Assembly (NCBI RefSeq): GCF_000307875.1
Contig: NZ_AJLS01000003.1
Span: 17,205-81,204 of the forward strand
DNA length: 64,000 bases
DNA from: Neobacillus bataviensis LMG 21833
Lineage (GTDB): Bacteria; Bacillota; Bacilli; Bacillales; Cytobacillaceae
Reading direction: 5' to 3'
A program made the translations under genes and the position numbers. The notes below the pieces were generated by a model. It worked only from the letters and a program-made list of their open reading frames with translations, ran no database searches and had not been told where the DNA came from. Positions 43,954 through 52,650 of the stretch are shown here, one piece after another. How positions within the stretch are numbered: position 1 is the first letter of the stretch; each line of letters begins with the position of its first letter.

Positions 43954-45075
43954 TTGTTTCTTGCTTTAAAAGAGTTAAAGCATGGTAAATTACGGTTTCT
44001 AATGATTGGTGTTATAACTGTCTTGATTGCTTGGCTGGTCTTTATCCTATCTGGACTAGGCAATGGCCTATCAACGCTAAGTGCAGCAACCTTTAAAAAT
44101 ATGGATGCGCATTATGTGACATTCGAGGAAGGATCAAGAGCCTCCATGAGCCGGTCACTATTAAAGGAATCATTGGCAGCCGAACTGGAAAAAGCAGATG
44201 ATGTTTCTGCGGCAACCGGAATGGGTGCAACGATGGGAACCGTACTAAATGAATCTTCTTCTGCTGATAAAGAAAAAGTAGATGTCGCCATCTTAGGAAT
44301 AACACCTGGTAATTTTCTTGAACCAGATGTGATAGAAGGAAAGCCTCTTCAAGCAAATGAACCATTAGAAGTTATCGCCAATGATACGTTAAAGAAAAAG
44401 GGCTTTGAAATCGGTGATACCCTTAAGCTAGAAGGATCTTTAGAAAAAGTGAAAATTGTCGGGTTTGTAGAAAATGAAACTTACAATCATTTACCTGCCA
44501 TTTTTACTACTTTGGATAAATGGCGCACCATTCAATTTGCAGCTCCAGGTTCTGATAAAGGGATTAAGAATCCTGTAAATGCGATTATGCTGCAAGGTGA
44601 AAATATCGATTCTGAAAAACTAAATAAGTTTTTCAAAGACACGGAAACAGTAACCAAAAGCACTGCCGTCCAGGGAATGCCCGGTTATAAAGAAGAAAAT
44701 GGCACTATTATGATGATGCTCGCATTCCTTTTGGCCATCTCAACATTTGTACTGGGTGTATTCTTTTATGTCCTTACCCTGCAAAAATCAAATCAATTTG
44801 GGATATTGAAAGCCATTGGTGCCAGCAATCGGTTCCTTGGAAAAGCCATTGTAGCCCAGGTATTTCTCTTATCATTTGTTAGTATAGTAGTGGGAATCTT
44901 GTTAACATATGGGACAGCCCTAATTCTACCGGATGGAATGCCATTTTCACTCGATTTTAAACTAGTTATCATTTACTCACTTTTATTGCTTGTCATTTCA
45001 ATTTTAAGTTCCGTGATATCCGTTCGAAAGGTTACAAAAATAGACCCGCTTCAAGCAATTGGGAGGTTGGAGTAA
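43954..45075 (+). CDS. FtsX/MacB-type ABC transporter permease
   Basis: The 373-residue permease starts at the TTG at 43954 (AAAGGAGTG upstream). It has one N-terminal membrane segment (about 15-37), a 200-residue extracellular domain, then three segments (about 253-278, 300-325 and 340-365), as in MacB-like exporters. The partner ATPase is encoded in a TAATG overlap. Such pairs move antibiotics, lipids or peptides, or pull on wall enzymes, not bulk nutrients. A PadR regulator is adjacent. Confidence 0.85.
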   Translation: MFLALKELKHGKLRFLMIGVITVLIAWLVFILSGLGNGLSTLSAATFKNMDAHYVTFEEGSRASMSRSLLKESLAAELEKADDVSAATGMGATMGTVLNESSSADKEKVDVAILGITPGNFLEPDVIEGKPLQANEPLEVIANDTLKKKGFEIGDTLKLEGSLEKVKIVGFVENETYNHLPAIFTTLDKWRTIQFAAPGSDKGIKNPVNAIMLQGENIDSEKLNKFFKDTETVTKSTAVQGMPGYKEENGTIMMMLAFLLAISTFVLGVFFYVLTLQKSNQFGILKAIGASNRFLGKAIVAQVFLLSFVSIVVGILLTYGTALILPDGMPFSLDFKLVIIYSLLLLVISILSSVISVRKVTKIDPLQAIGRLE

Positions 45076-45797
45076 TGTCAGGAATACAATTCAACAGTGT
45101 CTCTAAACTGTACCAACAGGGTGAAAATCAAGTTCTAGCCCTTGATGATGTCTCGCTAACGGTGGAACAAGGGGAGTTTATTGCTGTCATTGGCCCATCA
45201 GGTTCGGGTAAGAGTACCTTTCTCGCAATTGCAGGCGCCTTACTCCAATCATCTAAAGGCGAGGTTATTCTTAACGGAAAGAGCCTTAATCAGTTAAACC
45301 CTAAGGATTTAGCACGATTGCGGTTAGAGGAAATAGGATTTATTTTGCAAACAAGTAATCTAGTACCCTATTTAAATGTACTGGAACAATTACTAGTAGT
45401 GAAAAAAATGGCAGGTAAAGTGACAAAAGAAGATAAGGAAAATGCAAAAGAACTATTAGAAAATCTGGGTTTAGCATCAAAGTTAAAAAAATTACCTGAT
45501 CAGTTGTCTGGAGGCGAACGCCAGCGTACGGCGATTGCCCGCGCTTTTATAAACAATCCCTCCATCATTCTAGCAGATGAACCAACAGCAAGTCTGGATT
45601 CGAAAAGGGCACATGAAGTAGTTCAACTTATTGCCAGAGAAACAAAAGCAAGGAACAAAGCAGCTATTATGGTAACCCATGATGAACGATTGTTGGAATA
45701 TTGTGATCAAGTCTATCGAATGGAAGATGGCCGTCTTAAACTTGACCAATCTTTTGAAATGAAGACAGTCTCTTCTAAAGAGATGATTATAGAATAG
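45075..45797 (+). CDS. ABC transporter ATPase (MacB/LolD type)
   Basis: The 240-residue ATPase has Walker A GPSGSGKST, signature LSGGERQR, Walker B ILADEP and the switch His (VTHD). It shares a TAATG overlap with the permease gene, so it is translated with it. It is of LolD/MacB type, driving an FtsX-like permease. It is followed after 30 bases by a broken monooxygenase-like gene. Confidence 0.88.
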   Translation: MSGIQFNSVSKLYQQGENQVLALDDVSLTVEQGEFIAVIGPSGSGKSTFLAIAGALLQSSKGEVILNGKSLNQLNPKDLARLRLEEIGFILQTSNLVPYLNVLEQLLVVKKMAGKVTKEDKENAKELLENLGLASKLKKLPDQLSGGERQRTAIARAFINNPSIILADEPTASLDSKRAHEVVQLIARETKARNKAAIMVTHDERLLEYCDQVYRMEDGRLKLDQSFEMKTVSSKEMIIE

Positions 45798-45827
45798 CCC
45801 GTGAGAATAACCAAGGAGGAATAAACA

Positions 45828-46139
45828 ATGATTATCGTTACAAATAGAATTAAAACGAAATTAGGTTTTGCGGCAAAAATGGCGCCAATGTTCACAAGAA
45901 CAGGCGTCTAACAAACAATGAAAGGTTTTGTAAAAGTCCAAGTATTAATTGCTAAAAATCTTTCAGAATATGATGAACTGAATGTAAATATGTATTGGAA
46001 GACTATTGAAGACTTTAACCGTTGGAAAAATAGCGCTGCTTTCAAAGAAGCCCATACAAGTTCGACTGACACTTCCCAAGATTCACCTATCTTGGGAAGT
46101 GAAATCACTATTTCTGAAATTGCCCCAACTTTAGAATAA
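45828..46139 (+). pseudogene. IsdG/HmoA-like antibiotic-biosynthesis-monooxygenase gene with premature stop
   Basis: From the ATG at 45828 (AAGGAGG upstream) the frame reads MIIVTNRIKTKLGFAAKMAP, then a TAA at 45909-45911 after 27 codons. The same frame goes on through Q-T-M-K-G-F to LE at 46136. The two parts make one ABM-domain protein of about 103 residues, with the middle NMYWKTIEDFNRWKNSAAFKEAH-type motif of heme-degrading IsdG/HmoA relatives. A single base change such as TTA to TAA would explain it. A shorter protein might start at the ATG at 45918, but it would lack the first strand. Confidence 0.7.
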
Positions 46140-46190
46140 CATCCATGATTATTCTCTTTGGCAACTTGTAGTCAATTCCTTTGTCGACTA

Positions 46191-46225
46191 ATGATTAACT
46201 GAATTATATTAATTCAGTTAATCAT
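46191..46225. repeat. Perfect 15-bp-arm palindrome
   Basis: ATGATTAACTGAATT (46191-46205), loop ATATT, then its exact complement (46211-46225). AT-rich, with a weak T-run after; it may be a terminator or a regulator site. Confidence 0.65.
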
Positions 46226-46270
46226 TAATTTGGAGTACAAATATATAAAGCACATAAAATAAAAAAGATA

Positions 46271-46318
46271 GGCTAAACAGGTAAGTCATAAAAAATGTAT
46301 CTTGTTTAGCCTTTACTT
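46271..46318 (+). terminator. Hairpin terminator after the ABC cluster
   Basis: GGCTAAACA (46271-46279) pairs with TGTTTAGCC (46303-46311) across a 23-base loop, followed by TTTACTTTT. Confidence 0.6.
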
Positions 46319-46480
46319 TTGTACAATTTTCCCGACCTATAAATGCAATTCAGGTAAAAAACTGCCTCTATTTATGGTACGGTTCCTCACTGTTAATGCT
46401 AAACTACCTCTTCCCCAATCGGGAACCGCAGGGACGGCTCATGGCATTTTTTCTCTCTTCCTTGCCCATCAAAAGTCAGT

Positions 46481-46499
46481 AGAACCGTCCCCTTTGTCC
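46481..46499. repeat. REP-like sequence (AGAACCGTCCCCTTTGTCC)
   Basis: It contains AGAACCGTCCCC, the core of the REP-like family in the window. Another degraded relative, AACCGCAGGGACGGCTC, lies at about 46424-46440. Confidence 0.55.
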
Positions 46500-46853
46500 T
46501 TCAGCAATTATACAATTATGGTTTGAATATTGATTCAAGAAGGTTAATAAACATACTGCCAAAACACACATCAGTTAATTGCCAGAAACATAAAGGAATA
46601 CCGTACCCAAGGTTAGCTCTTGTGCGAAAGGGATTTTAAGTACATTTTTCACCTGGGGGTCTTTTCTGGTTCATCATTAAGCAACGAAACCGAACCACTT
46701 TTCACTCGTTATACCCAAAGCGTCTATCGAATGAATACGGCCATAAGGATGTACCACTTCTGCCATGTTTTTCACCAGCGATTGTCATAGGTTTTACCAC
46801 TTGTTTCCACTATATTTACCAATAGGGTGATATCAATGAAGAACTTGAAATAT

Positions 46854-46895
46854 AAAAAAAGTCTAATACCTCGGTATTTTATCGAGGTAGTAGAC
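46854..46895 (-). terminator. Terminator of alpha/beta hydrolase gene
   Basis: GTCTAATACCTCG (46861-46873) pairs with CGAGGTAGTAGAC (46883-46895), one mismatch. On the minus strand TTTTTTT follows. Confidence 0.8.
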
Positions 46896-46965
46896 GAATA
46901 ATCTACAACAATCGCGCCCGTTAAGTTTAATCAGAATGAAGGTAACAGTGAAAGCGTTTGGTAAC

Positions 46966-47667
46966 TCATGAATTAAGAAAAGTTTTTACTGCAGCTAAGA
47001 ATGTTGGTAAATTAGCATCGTGCACAAAGTGGCCAGCATCCTCTACTGTTACTAATTGGCAATTCGGAATAAGTTCAGAAACCTCCTGCAATTTGTTTTG
47101 AGGAACATGACTGGCCCTCCCACCACCTATAATAAGAGTAGGCATGTTAATGTCGGAAAGACGTGCCCACCATTCAGGATTGGGTTCATTAAGTTGCCCT
47201 AGAATCGAAGGAACAACCTGCCAATCAAATGGGAGGGGATCAGATGGTTTGGAAGGAATTTCGAATGGCCTATCCGGAACGGGAGGAGGAGGAGTGTCTT
47301 CAACAATCAACCGTTCTATCCTTGACGGAAATGTTTCCGAGAAAATATAGGATACTGTTCCCCCCATGGAATGACCTATTAGCGCAAATCTTTCCAAATT
47401 CATAGCATTCGCAAAATGAAGCAAGTCATCGCACATTAGTTCAAAAGTGTATGTACTAGTTCTCGCACTCCCACCGTGCCCCCGTTGATCAAGAGCTAAA
47501 ACTCGGTAGTTTTCTCCTAATACAGCAGCCACTTGATCCCATGACTCAGCACTTTTTCCCAGTGCGTGAAGTGCAATAACCGGTGGTGCAGAAGGTTCCC
47601 CACACTCGCGATATTGAAAAGTGAGTCCATTTAATTCAATTTGATTCACCCGTATTTCCATTTCCAA
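46966..47667 (-). CDS. Alpha/beta hydrolase
   Basis: The 233-residue protein has nucleophile Ser100 (GHSMGG), catalytic His213 (AGHFVH) and an oxyanion-type HALG near the start. The lid region is proline-rich (DTPPPPVPDRP). It should cleave an ester, amide or C-C bond of a small molecule in the cytosol. AGGAG lies ten bases before the ATG. It stands alone with its own terminator, so no pathway is suggested. A haloperoxidase-like or enol-lactone hydrolase is equally possible. Confidence 0.82.
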   Translation of the reverse strand: MEMEIRVNQIELNGLTFQYRECGEPSAPPVIALHALGKSAESWDQVAAVLGENYRVLALDQRGHGGSARTSTYTFELMCDDLLHFANAMNLERFALIGHSMGGTVSYIFSETFPSRIERLIVEDTPPPPVPDRPFEIPSKPSDPLPFDWQVVPSILGQLNEPNPEWWARLSDINMPTLIIGGGRASHVPQNKLQEVSELIPNCQLVTVEDAGHFVHDANLPTFLAAVKTFLNS

Positions 47668-47847
47668 TCATCTCCTAGGGTGGGTTTCGTTATTTGAAAC
47701 CCACTTTATTTAAGGTCAGTATCATTATATTTCAGCGAATGTGTGAATATTTCCTTCCCAAGCTCTTCTTCTCTTTATTCATAAAATTTTTGCTTATCTT
47801 CAACAATATAGCCTGTTTATGAAAATAGAGAGGACAAGGTGGTCGAC

Positions 47848-48125
47848 CTCGACCCACTTTTCACTCGTTATACCCAAACCGTCTCTCGACATACTTCATC
47901 CCTAAAAAACCACTTATCCCCTTCTTTATCAACAAACGCAGCAAATCTAATCAATCATTTGATTAACAAGAAATTTACTAATTAATCGTTTGATTAGTTG
48001 TGTCCAAAACCCTTATGTAACACGAACTTAGGCCAGTTTGTGAGGAAATTTTCTGTCGATAACCGATCACACTCTTCGATAACTATCTTCAATAGTAACC
48101 TTTAAAAACTAGTAACCTACAAAAT
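47848..48125. repeat. Intergenic repeat, truncated copy 3
   Basis: It matches the first two-thirds of copies 1 and 2, including AATCATTTGATTAACAAG and AATTAATCGTTTGATTAG, but stops near ACCTACAAAAT. Its start sequence (CACTTTTCACTCGTTATACC) also occurs at 46698-46717. Confidence 0.8.
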
Positions 48126-48230
48126 ACTAAAATTAAAAAGGGATAGTTAGGAAAAACAAATTGACATCAATGGTTGCAAGGGTAATAAATTTTGAACAAA
48201 AAAATTATGTATTACTTTGACAAATAAATA

Positions 48231-48270
48231 AGACAGATTCTAACTAATTTGAGCTAGAATCTGTCTATTA
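48231..48270. terminator. Terminator of the 13-gene operon
   Basis: AGACAGATTCTA (48231-48242) pairs with TAGAATCTGTCT (48255-48266), a perfect 12-bp stem with A/T runs at both ends, so it should work both ways. Confidence 0.85.
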
Positions 48271-48328
48271 TTTTTTCTTTAAATAATCTAAAAAACTATA
48301 CAAATTTCGTGCAGTGACAATGGGCCGT

Positions 48329-49477
48329 TCAATAAAGATGGATTCTAGCAATCTCCTCCAAAACGGTTTCTTTCTTTTGTAAGTCTAATCTGGCTAGACG
48401 GATTTCCTTATACCATCTTTCAATTGGCAGATCCCCGGCAAATCCGGTTCCCCCGTGAATTTGAAATGTGTCATCAATAATTTTTGCGGCAGTATCTACA
48501 GCAAATAATTTAGCCATTTTTGCATCAATCGCTCCGTCTATTTCTCCATTATCCACTTTTTTCGCAGCTTCTTGAACCATAAGTTTGGCAGCTTTTAGAT
48601 TCATGACACCATTTGCAATCATCGTACGAATGGAAGGAAACTCAGCCAATGGTTTTCCTCTTGTAATACGCAGTTTCGCATAATCCTTTGCATATTGTAA
48701 CGCCCTTTCTGAAATACCTAAACATCTGGCACCAAGAAGAATTTGAGATTCTGTCAACCACTGTTTCATCAATTGGGCACCTTCGCCGACAGCACCAATT
48801 CTCCTAATATCTTTAATGCGGACATCCTTAAAGAATAAATCGTGAGTGTTTTGGACATCAATCAACATTGTTTCCTTTATCTCAAACGGATCATCCTTTT
48901 CTAAAATAAATAAGGTTGGTTTTGCTTCTCCTTCTTGGCCGAGGCAGTTTACCAGGATGACTCCAAAACTCGATTGTTCCATTTTTTTAAGATAAGACTT
49001 TTGGCCGTTAATAATCCATTCATCTCCATTTTTAACAGCCGTACTTGTCAGCTTTTCAATGTGGTTATCCTCTTGTTCCTCCCATAAAGCAATAACGCAC
49101 CCTGTGCCTTGTTGAACAGCAGGTTTTACATACGTTTCAATCTGTTCTTGCGTACATTTTTCCAAGAAACTTGGCAATTCCTCTCCAAAAGCATCTCCTG
49201 CAGGGTGATAGAGACCTAGACGGTGTTGAGATGCTTCTTCGTAGATGACAGTTCTTGCTAATAAAGATAATCCTGCACCACCCCAAGCTCTTTTTGCTCC
49301 TAAAGCTTTTAAGCCTGCTGCCCTTGCCTTTTCTTGGAGAGAACTGACATCATTCGCAGATAATTCCGTAACATATTTTTTATGGGACTGTTCCATCGTC
49401 TCTACTTGTTCTTTGACGAATGAGTTTACTGTCTTCTGTAAGATGGATAAATCTTTTTCAATTAACAAGCGTTCCAT
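48329..49477 (-). CDS. Acyl-CoA dehydrogenase, second of operon
   Basis: The 382-residue flavoprotein has the C-terminal ACAD motif QIHGGTGFAGDLPIERWYKEIR and RARCLGI-type dimer helices. The start is the ATG at 49477 (AGGAGG eight bases upstream). The substrate-loop WGGAGLSLL region is typical. It probably desaturates or isomerises a CoA ester made in the same operon. The usual catalytic Glu in a YEG motif is not seen, so its exact chemistry is open. It ends the operon just before a strong terminator. Confidence 0.85.
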   Translation of the reverse strand: MERLLIEKDLSILQKTVNSFVKEQVETMEQSHKKYVTELSANDVSSLQEKARAAGLKALGAKRAWGGAGLSLLARTVIYEEASQHRLGLYHPAGDAFGEELPSFLEKCTQEQIETYVKPAVQQGTGCVIALWEEQEDNHIEKLTSTAVKNGDEWIINGQKSYLKKMEQSSFGVILVNCLGQEGEAKPTLFILEKDDPFEIKETMLIDVQNTHDLFFKDVRIKDIRRIGAVGEGAQLMKQWLTESQILLGARCLGISERALQYAKDYAKLRITRGKPLAEFPSIRTMIANGVMNLKAAKLMVQEAAKKVDNGEIDGAIDAKMAKLFAVDTAAKIIDDTFQIHGGTGFAGDLPIERWYKEIRLARLDLQKKETVLEEIARIHLY

Positions 49478-49506
49478 CAAATTTCCTCCTATCCAGTGAA
49501 TATATA

Positions 49507-50565
49507 TTATCGTAGAAACTCTTTTCTTTGAGCTCTCATGGCTTGTTGCATTATATTTTTAGCACCTTCTCCTAATTTTGCAAAACGATCATCCTTCGCT
49601 TCACCCATTTTCCAACGGTAATAGATTTGTTGAAGGATACCGGCAATTTTGTAGAATGCAAAGGTTAAGTAATAATCAAATTGATCAACATTCCTGCCAC
49701 TTTGCCGCGCATACATTTCTAGCATTTCTCTCCTTGAAGCAAAACCTGTTTGTTTTGTTATAGAGGTTATTCCCGTGTAGGGGTCACCTTCTTCCTTCCA
49801 ATAGGCAATCATCGAAGCAACATCTGTTAATGGATCACCAATCGTACTTAGCTCCCAATCAAAGAGTCCAACTACCTCAATAGGAAGTTTTGCCGAAAAC
49901 ATCATATTATTTAACTTAAAATCATTGTGAACAACGGTTGGTTCAGGAGAGACTGGAATATGGTTTACGAGCCATTTTTCAAGTTCTTCTACCCCTGCGA
50001 TTTCATCTGTTTTAGTATTTTGGTATCTTCTAATCCACCCATGTACTTGGCGACTCAAATAACCTTCCGGATATCCTAATGTCTCAAGCCCCGCCTGGCG
50101 AATATCGATGTCATGTAGTTTTGTAAGTGTTTTAACTACAGCCTCTGATATTACCCGCCTTGACAAAGGATTGACTTCAAATTTTTCTGGTAAGGACTCA
50201 TCGATCACAACTCCATCTTTTTTTTCCATGATATAAAAATGCCGTTTCATAATGCTTTCGTCCTCACAATAAAGATAAGGTTTTGGAGCAAGGGGAAAAG
50301 CCTGGTTTATTTTTAGCAATACCTCGTATTCTCTTTTCATATCATGGGCTTTTGGGGGGATTGGACCAAATGGAGGCCGTCTTAAAACAGCCTTCCACTC
50401 TCCAATTTTTATAAAGTATGTTAAATTAGAATACCCGGTAGAAAATTGTTGGACTTCAAGAGGAGATTCATCTAAAACAATATTTTGACTGCGAAGATAG
50501 TTTTCAATTCCATTCCAATTTATTTCCGCAGTGGATTCCTTATTTGGGGATGGAGGCTGTTTCAT
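49507..50565 (-). CDS. APH-fold kinase (LvaA/ACAD11-N-like)
   Basis: The 352-residue phosphotransferase has the Brenner loop HNDFKLNN (His213-Asp215-Asn220) and metal motif LFDWELSTIGDPLTDVA (Asp236), closely like the kinase part of ACAD10/ACAD11 and bacterial LvaA, which phosphorylate 4-hydroxyacyl-CoA. AAAGGAG is seven bases before the ATG. Its start overlaps the end of the ACAD gene by 26 bases, so the two are made together, as an ACAD10/11 enzyme split into two chains. It is not an antibiotic-resistance enzyme by context. Confidence 0.85.
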   Translation of the reverse strand: MKQPPSPNKESTAEINWNGIENYLRSQNIVLDESPLEVQQFSTGYSNLTYFIKIGEWKAVLRRPPFGPIPPKAHDMKREYEVLLKINQAFPLAPKPYLYCEDESIMKRHFYIMEKKDGVVIDESLPEKFEVNPLSRRVISEAVVKTLTKLHDIDIRQAGLETLGYPEGYLSRQVHGWIRRYQNTKTDEIAGVEELEKWLVNHIPVSPEPTVVHNDFKLNNMMFSAKLPIEVVGLFDWELSTIGDPLTDVASMIAYWKEEGDPYTGITSITKQTGFASRREMLEMYARQSGRNVDQFDYYLTFAFYKIAGILQQIYYRWKMGEAKDDRFAKLGEGAKNIMQQAMRAQRKEFLR

Positions 50566-51754
50566 TTAATTGCTCCTTTGCTTGAAACTCTTTTAGGGCT
50601 TGCCTTGCTACTACCATACGGTGAACTTCATCTGCTCCATCATAAATTCGTGCCGCCCTTGCTTCACGATAAAGCTCTTCCAGCAGGGTATGAGGAGTTA
50701 GCCCATACATTCCTAGTGTTTGAATCGCGCGATCAAGGACGTTATTTAATACGTTTGCTCCATAAAATTTGATAAGTGACACTTCTTTGCGCGCCTGGTC
50801 TCCCTGATCCATTTTCCATGCAGCATGTATAGTTAGTAATCTTGCAGCCTGAATTTCTGCTTCTGAATCAGCGATAAAATTTTGAACCGTCTGCGAATCG
50901 GCTAGAGTTTTATCACCTTCTTTTTTCTGCAAAGAAAAGGATATCATTTCATTGAGGGCACGACGGGCAACTCCTAGCCATCTCATTGCATGGGTAATTC
51001 TTCCTGGACCAAGCCGCAGTTGAGCCAATTTAAAACCTTCACCACGGTTACCAAGCATGCTTATCTCCGGAACCCGGCAATCATTGAACCGAACCTCACA
51101 ATGCCCGCCAGGATAGTGATCACCCATAACTGGTACTTCTCTAACAATTTCAAATCCAGGATTATCGGTGTCAACAATGAAAAGGCTTGTTCGCTTATGC
51201 TTTTCGGCATCAGGATCAGTGACAACCATTGCTATACAAAAGGCTGCTCCTACAGCACCCGTTGTATACCATTTATGAGCATTAATAATCCATTCATTTC
51301 CTTCTTTAACCGCTATCCCTTGAAGTGTCGTTGGATCCGAACCGGAGACTTCAGGCTCAGTCATCCCAAAACAGGAGCGAATTTCCCCGTCTGCTAGGGG
51401 CTGTAAATATTTACTTTTTTGTTCAGCTGTTGCCGCATGCCATAAAATTTCACCATTTCCTGCATCTGGTGCCATAGACCCGAACACATATGGCCCTATT
51501 GGACTTTGGCCAATCACTTCAGACAGGAGACCAAGGGAAACAAAACCTTTTCCCATTCCCCCTATTTCTTTAGGAAGATGGGCTGCCCATAAACCTTTTT
51601 CCTTCACCATTTGTTGTAATGGCTTTAAAACGTCCCCAGGTAATCCACGATGTGGAACCATATATTTTTCATTTGGATAGACGTATTTTTCCATTATTTC
51701 AGTTGCTTCAGCCAACATTCTTTTTTGCTCTTCACTTTCGGCGAAATCAAACAT
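50540..51754 (-). CDS. Acyl-CoA dehydrogenase, ACAD10/11-like
   Basis: The 404-residue protein has the ACAD fold with the C-terminal RIYDGADEVHR motif typical of ACAD10/11 and LvaC enzymes, in place of the classic YEGT catalytic motif. Its FAD loop MTEPEVSGSDPT is clear. In that group the enzyme removes the phosphate from a 4-phosphoacyl-CoA and moves the hydroxyl from C4 to C3. The partner kinase gene overlaps its end. AAGGAG precedes the ATG. Confidence 0.85.
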   Translation of the reverse strand: MFDFAESEEQKRMLAEATEIMEKYVYPNEKYMVPHRGLPGDVLKPLQQMVKEKGLWAAHLPKEIGGMGKGFVSLGLLSEVIGQSPIGPYVFGSMAPDAGNGEILWHAATAEQKSKYLQPLADGEIRSCFGMTEPEVSGSDPTTLQGIAVKEGNEWIINAHKWYTTGAVGAAFCIAMVVTDPDAEKHKRTSLFIVDTDNPGFEIVREVPVMGDHYPGGHCEVRFNDCRVPEISMLGNRGEGFKLAQLRLGPGRITHAMRWLGVARRALNEMISFSLQKKEGDKTLADSQTVQNFIADSEAEIQAARLLTIHAAWKMDQGDQARKEVSLIKFYGANVLNNVLDRAIQTLGMYGLTPHTLLEELYREARAARIYDGADEVHRMVVARQALKEFQAKEQLNETASIPK

Positions 51755-51806
51755 ACTTTATCACTCCTTCTATCGAACGTAATCATATCAACCGCTAAAT
51801 TCCTTT

Positions 51807-52565
51807 CTACTGAGCTAACCAGCCGCCATCAACATAAACGGTTTGTCCGGTCATATAGTTACTTGCGTCTGAAGCCAGGAATATAGCGGCACCTGACAAT
51901 TCATCAGGGTTGCCCAATCGCTTCATTGGTGTTTTACCGACAATTTTTGATCGAACCTTTGGATTGCTTAATTCATCCCTATTCATATCCGTTTCGATAT
52001 AGGATGGCCCGATTGCATTTACCTGTATTCCGTATCGCACCCATTCCAGGGCAAGCGAACGGGTTAGGTTGATTACTGCTGCCTTGCTTGCTGTATACGG
52101 GGCTATACCAACCTCACCAACAGCACCGGCAACAGAGGCAAGATTGATTATTTTCCCATAACCTTGTTCTTTCATTATCCTCCCAGCTGCCTGACAGCAG
52201 AAAAAGAGCGATTTTACATTCAGATCCATAACGTTGTCCCAATCCTCTTCCTTTAGATCAAAGGCAGACTCTGTATGGGAAACTCCTGCGTTGTTGATAA
52301 AAATATCCATCTTCCCAAACTGGCTTACTACCTCCGCTACCATCTCATTAATGGCGGGAATGTCTCGAAGGTCGGTCGAAAAACTTGCGGCTTTTCTTCC
52401 GAATTTCTGAATTTCCCGTACAACTTCGTTATTTTTTTCCTCACTTCTTCCAATAATGACAATATCAGCTCCCGCATTGGCCAAAGCTAATGCCATCGCT
52501 CTTCCTAGCCCCCGGTTACCGCCAGTTATTACAGCTACCTTATTTTCAAGATTGAACAGTTTCAC
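51807..52565 (-). CDS. Short-chain dehydrogenase/reductase
   Basis: The 252-residue SDR has the cofactor motif TGGNRGLG (14-21), NNAG (91-94) and the catalytic Ser144, Tyr157 and Lys161 (YTASK). NAD(P) specificity is unclear. The start is a GTG at 52565. In the Lva scheme it equals LvaD, which reduces a 4-oxoacyl-CoA to a 4-hydroxyacyl-CoA. Gluconate-dehydrogenase or 3-oxoacyl reductase activity cannot be excluded by sequence alone. Confidence 0.85.
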   Translation of the reverse strand: MKLFNLENKVAVITGGNRGLGRAMALALANAGADIVIIGRSEEKNNEVVREIQKFGRKAASFSTDLRDIPAINEMVAEVVSQFGKMDIFINNAGVSHTESAFDLKEEDWDNVMDLNVKSLFFCCQAAGRIMKEQGYGKIINLASVAGAVGEVGIAPYTASKAAVINLTRSLALEWVRYGIQVNAIGPSYIETDMNRDELSNPKVRSKIVGKTPMKRLGNPDELSGAAIFLASDASNYMTGQTVYVDGGWLAQ

Positions 52566-52650
52566 TTAACCAACAACCCTTCTCTGAATCTTGTAACCTC
52601 AAGCTTCCTTCCTGTTTATAAACCACTGAACTTTTTCTTGAATTCCCTTA

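Larger units (their letters stand above)
46140..46965. other. Spacer with hairpins and REP-like sequences
   Basis: Two strong hairpins (46191-46225 and 46271-46318), two REP-like sequences (around 46424-46438 and 46481-46499), a fragment matching the start of repeat copy 3 (46694-46730), and the hydrolase terminator (46854-46895). No gene seen. Confidence 0.5.
47668..48328. other. Spacer carrying repeat copy 3
   Basis: The truncated third copy of the 430-bp repeat (47848-48125) and the terminator of the 13-gene operon (48231-48270). No gene seen. Confidence 0.5.

Noticed and set aside
46302..46526. Plus-strand frame of 74 codons
   Set aside because: Begins in a terminator and runs through REP-like sequences; no ribosome site.
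46949..46964. TGAAAGCGTTTGGT as a CcpA site
   Set aside because: Right half fails the consensus, and it lies at the 3' end of a gene with no promoter nearby.
49507..50565. Aminoglycoside-resistance kinase
   Set aside because: The fold is shared, but the DWELSTIGDP motif and overlap with an ACAD gene point to an acyl-CoA kinase.
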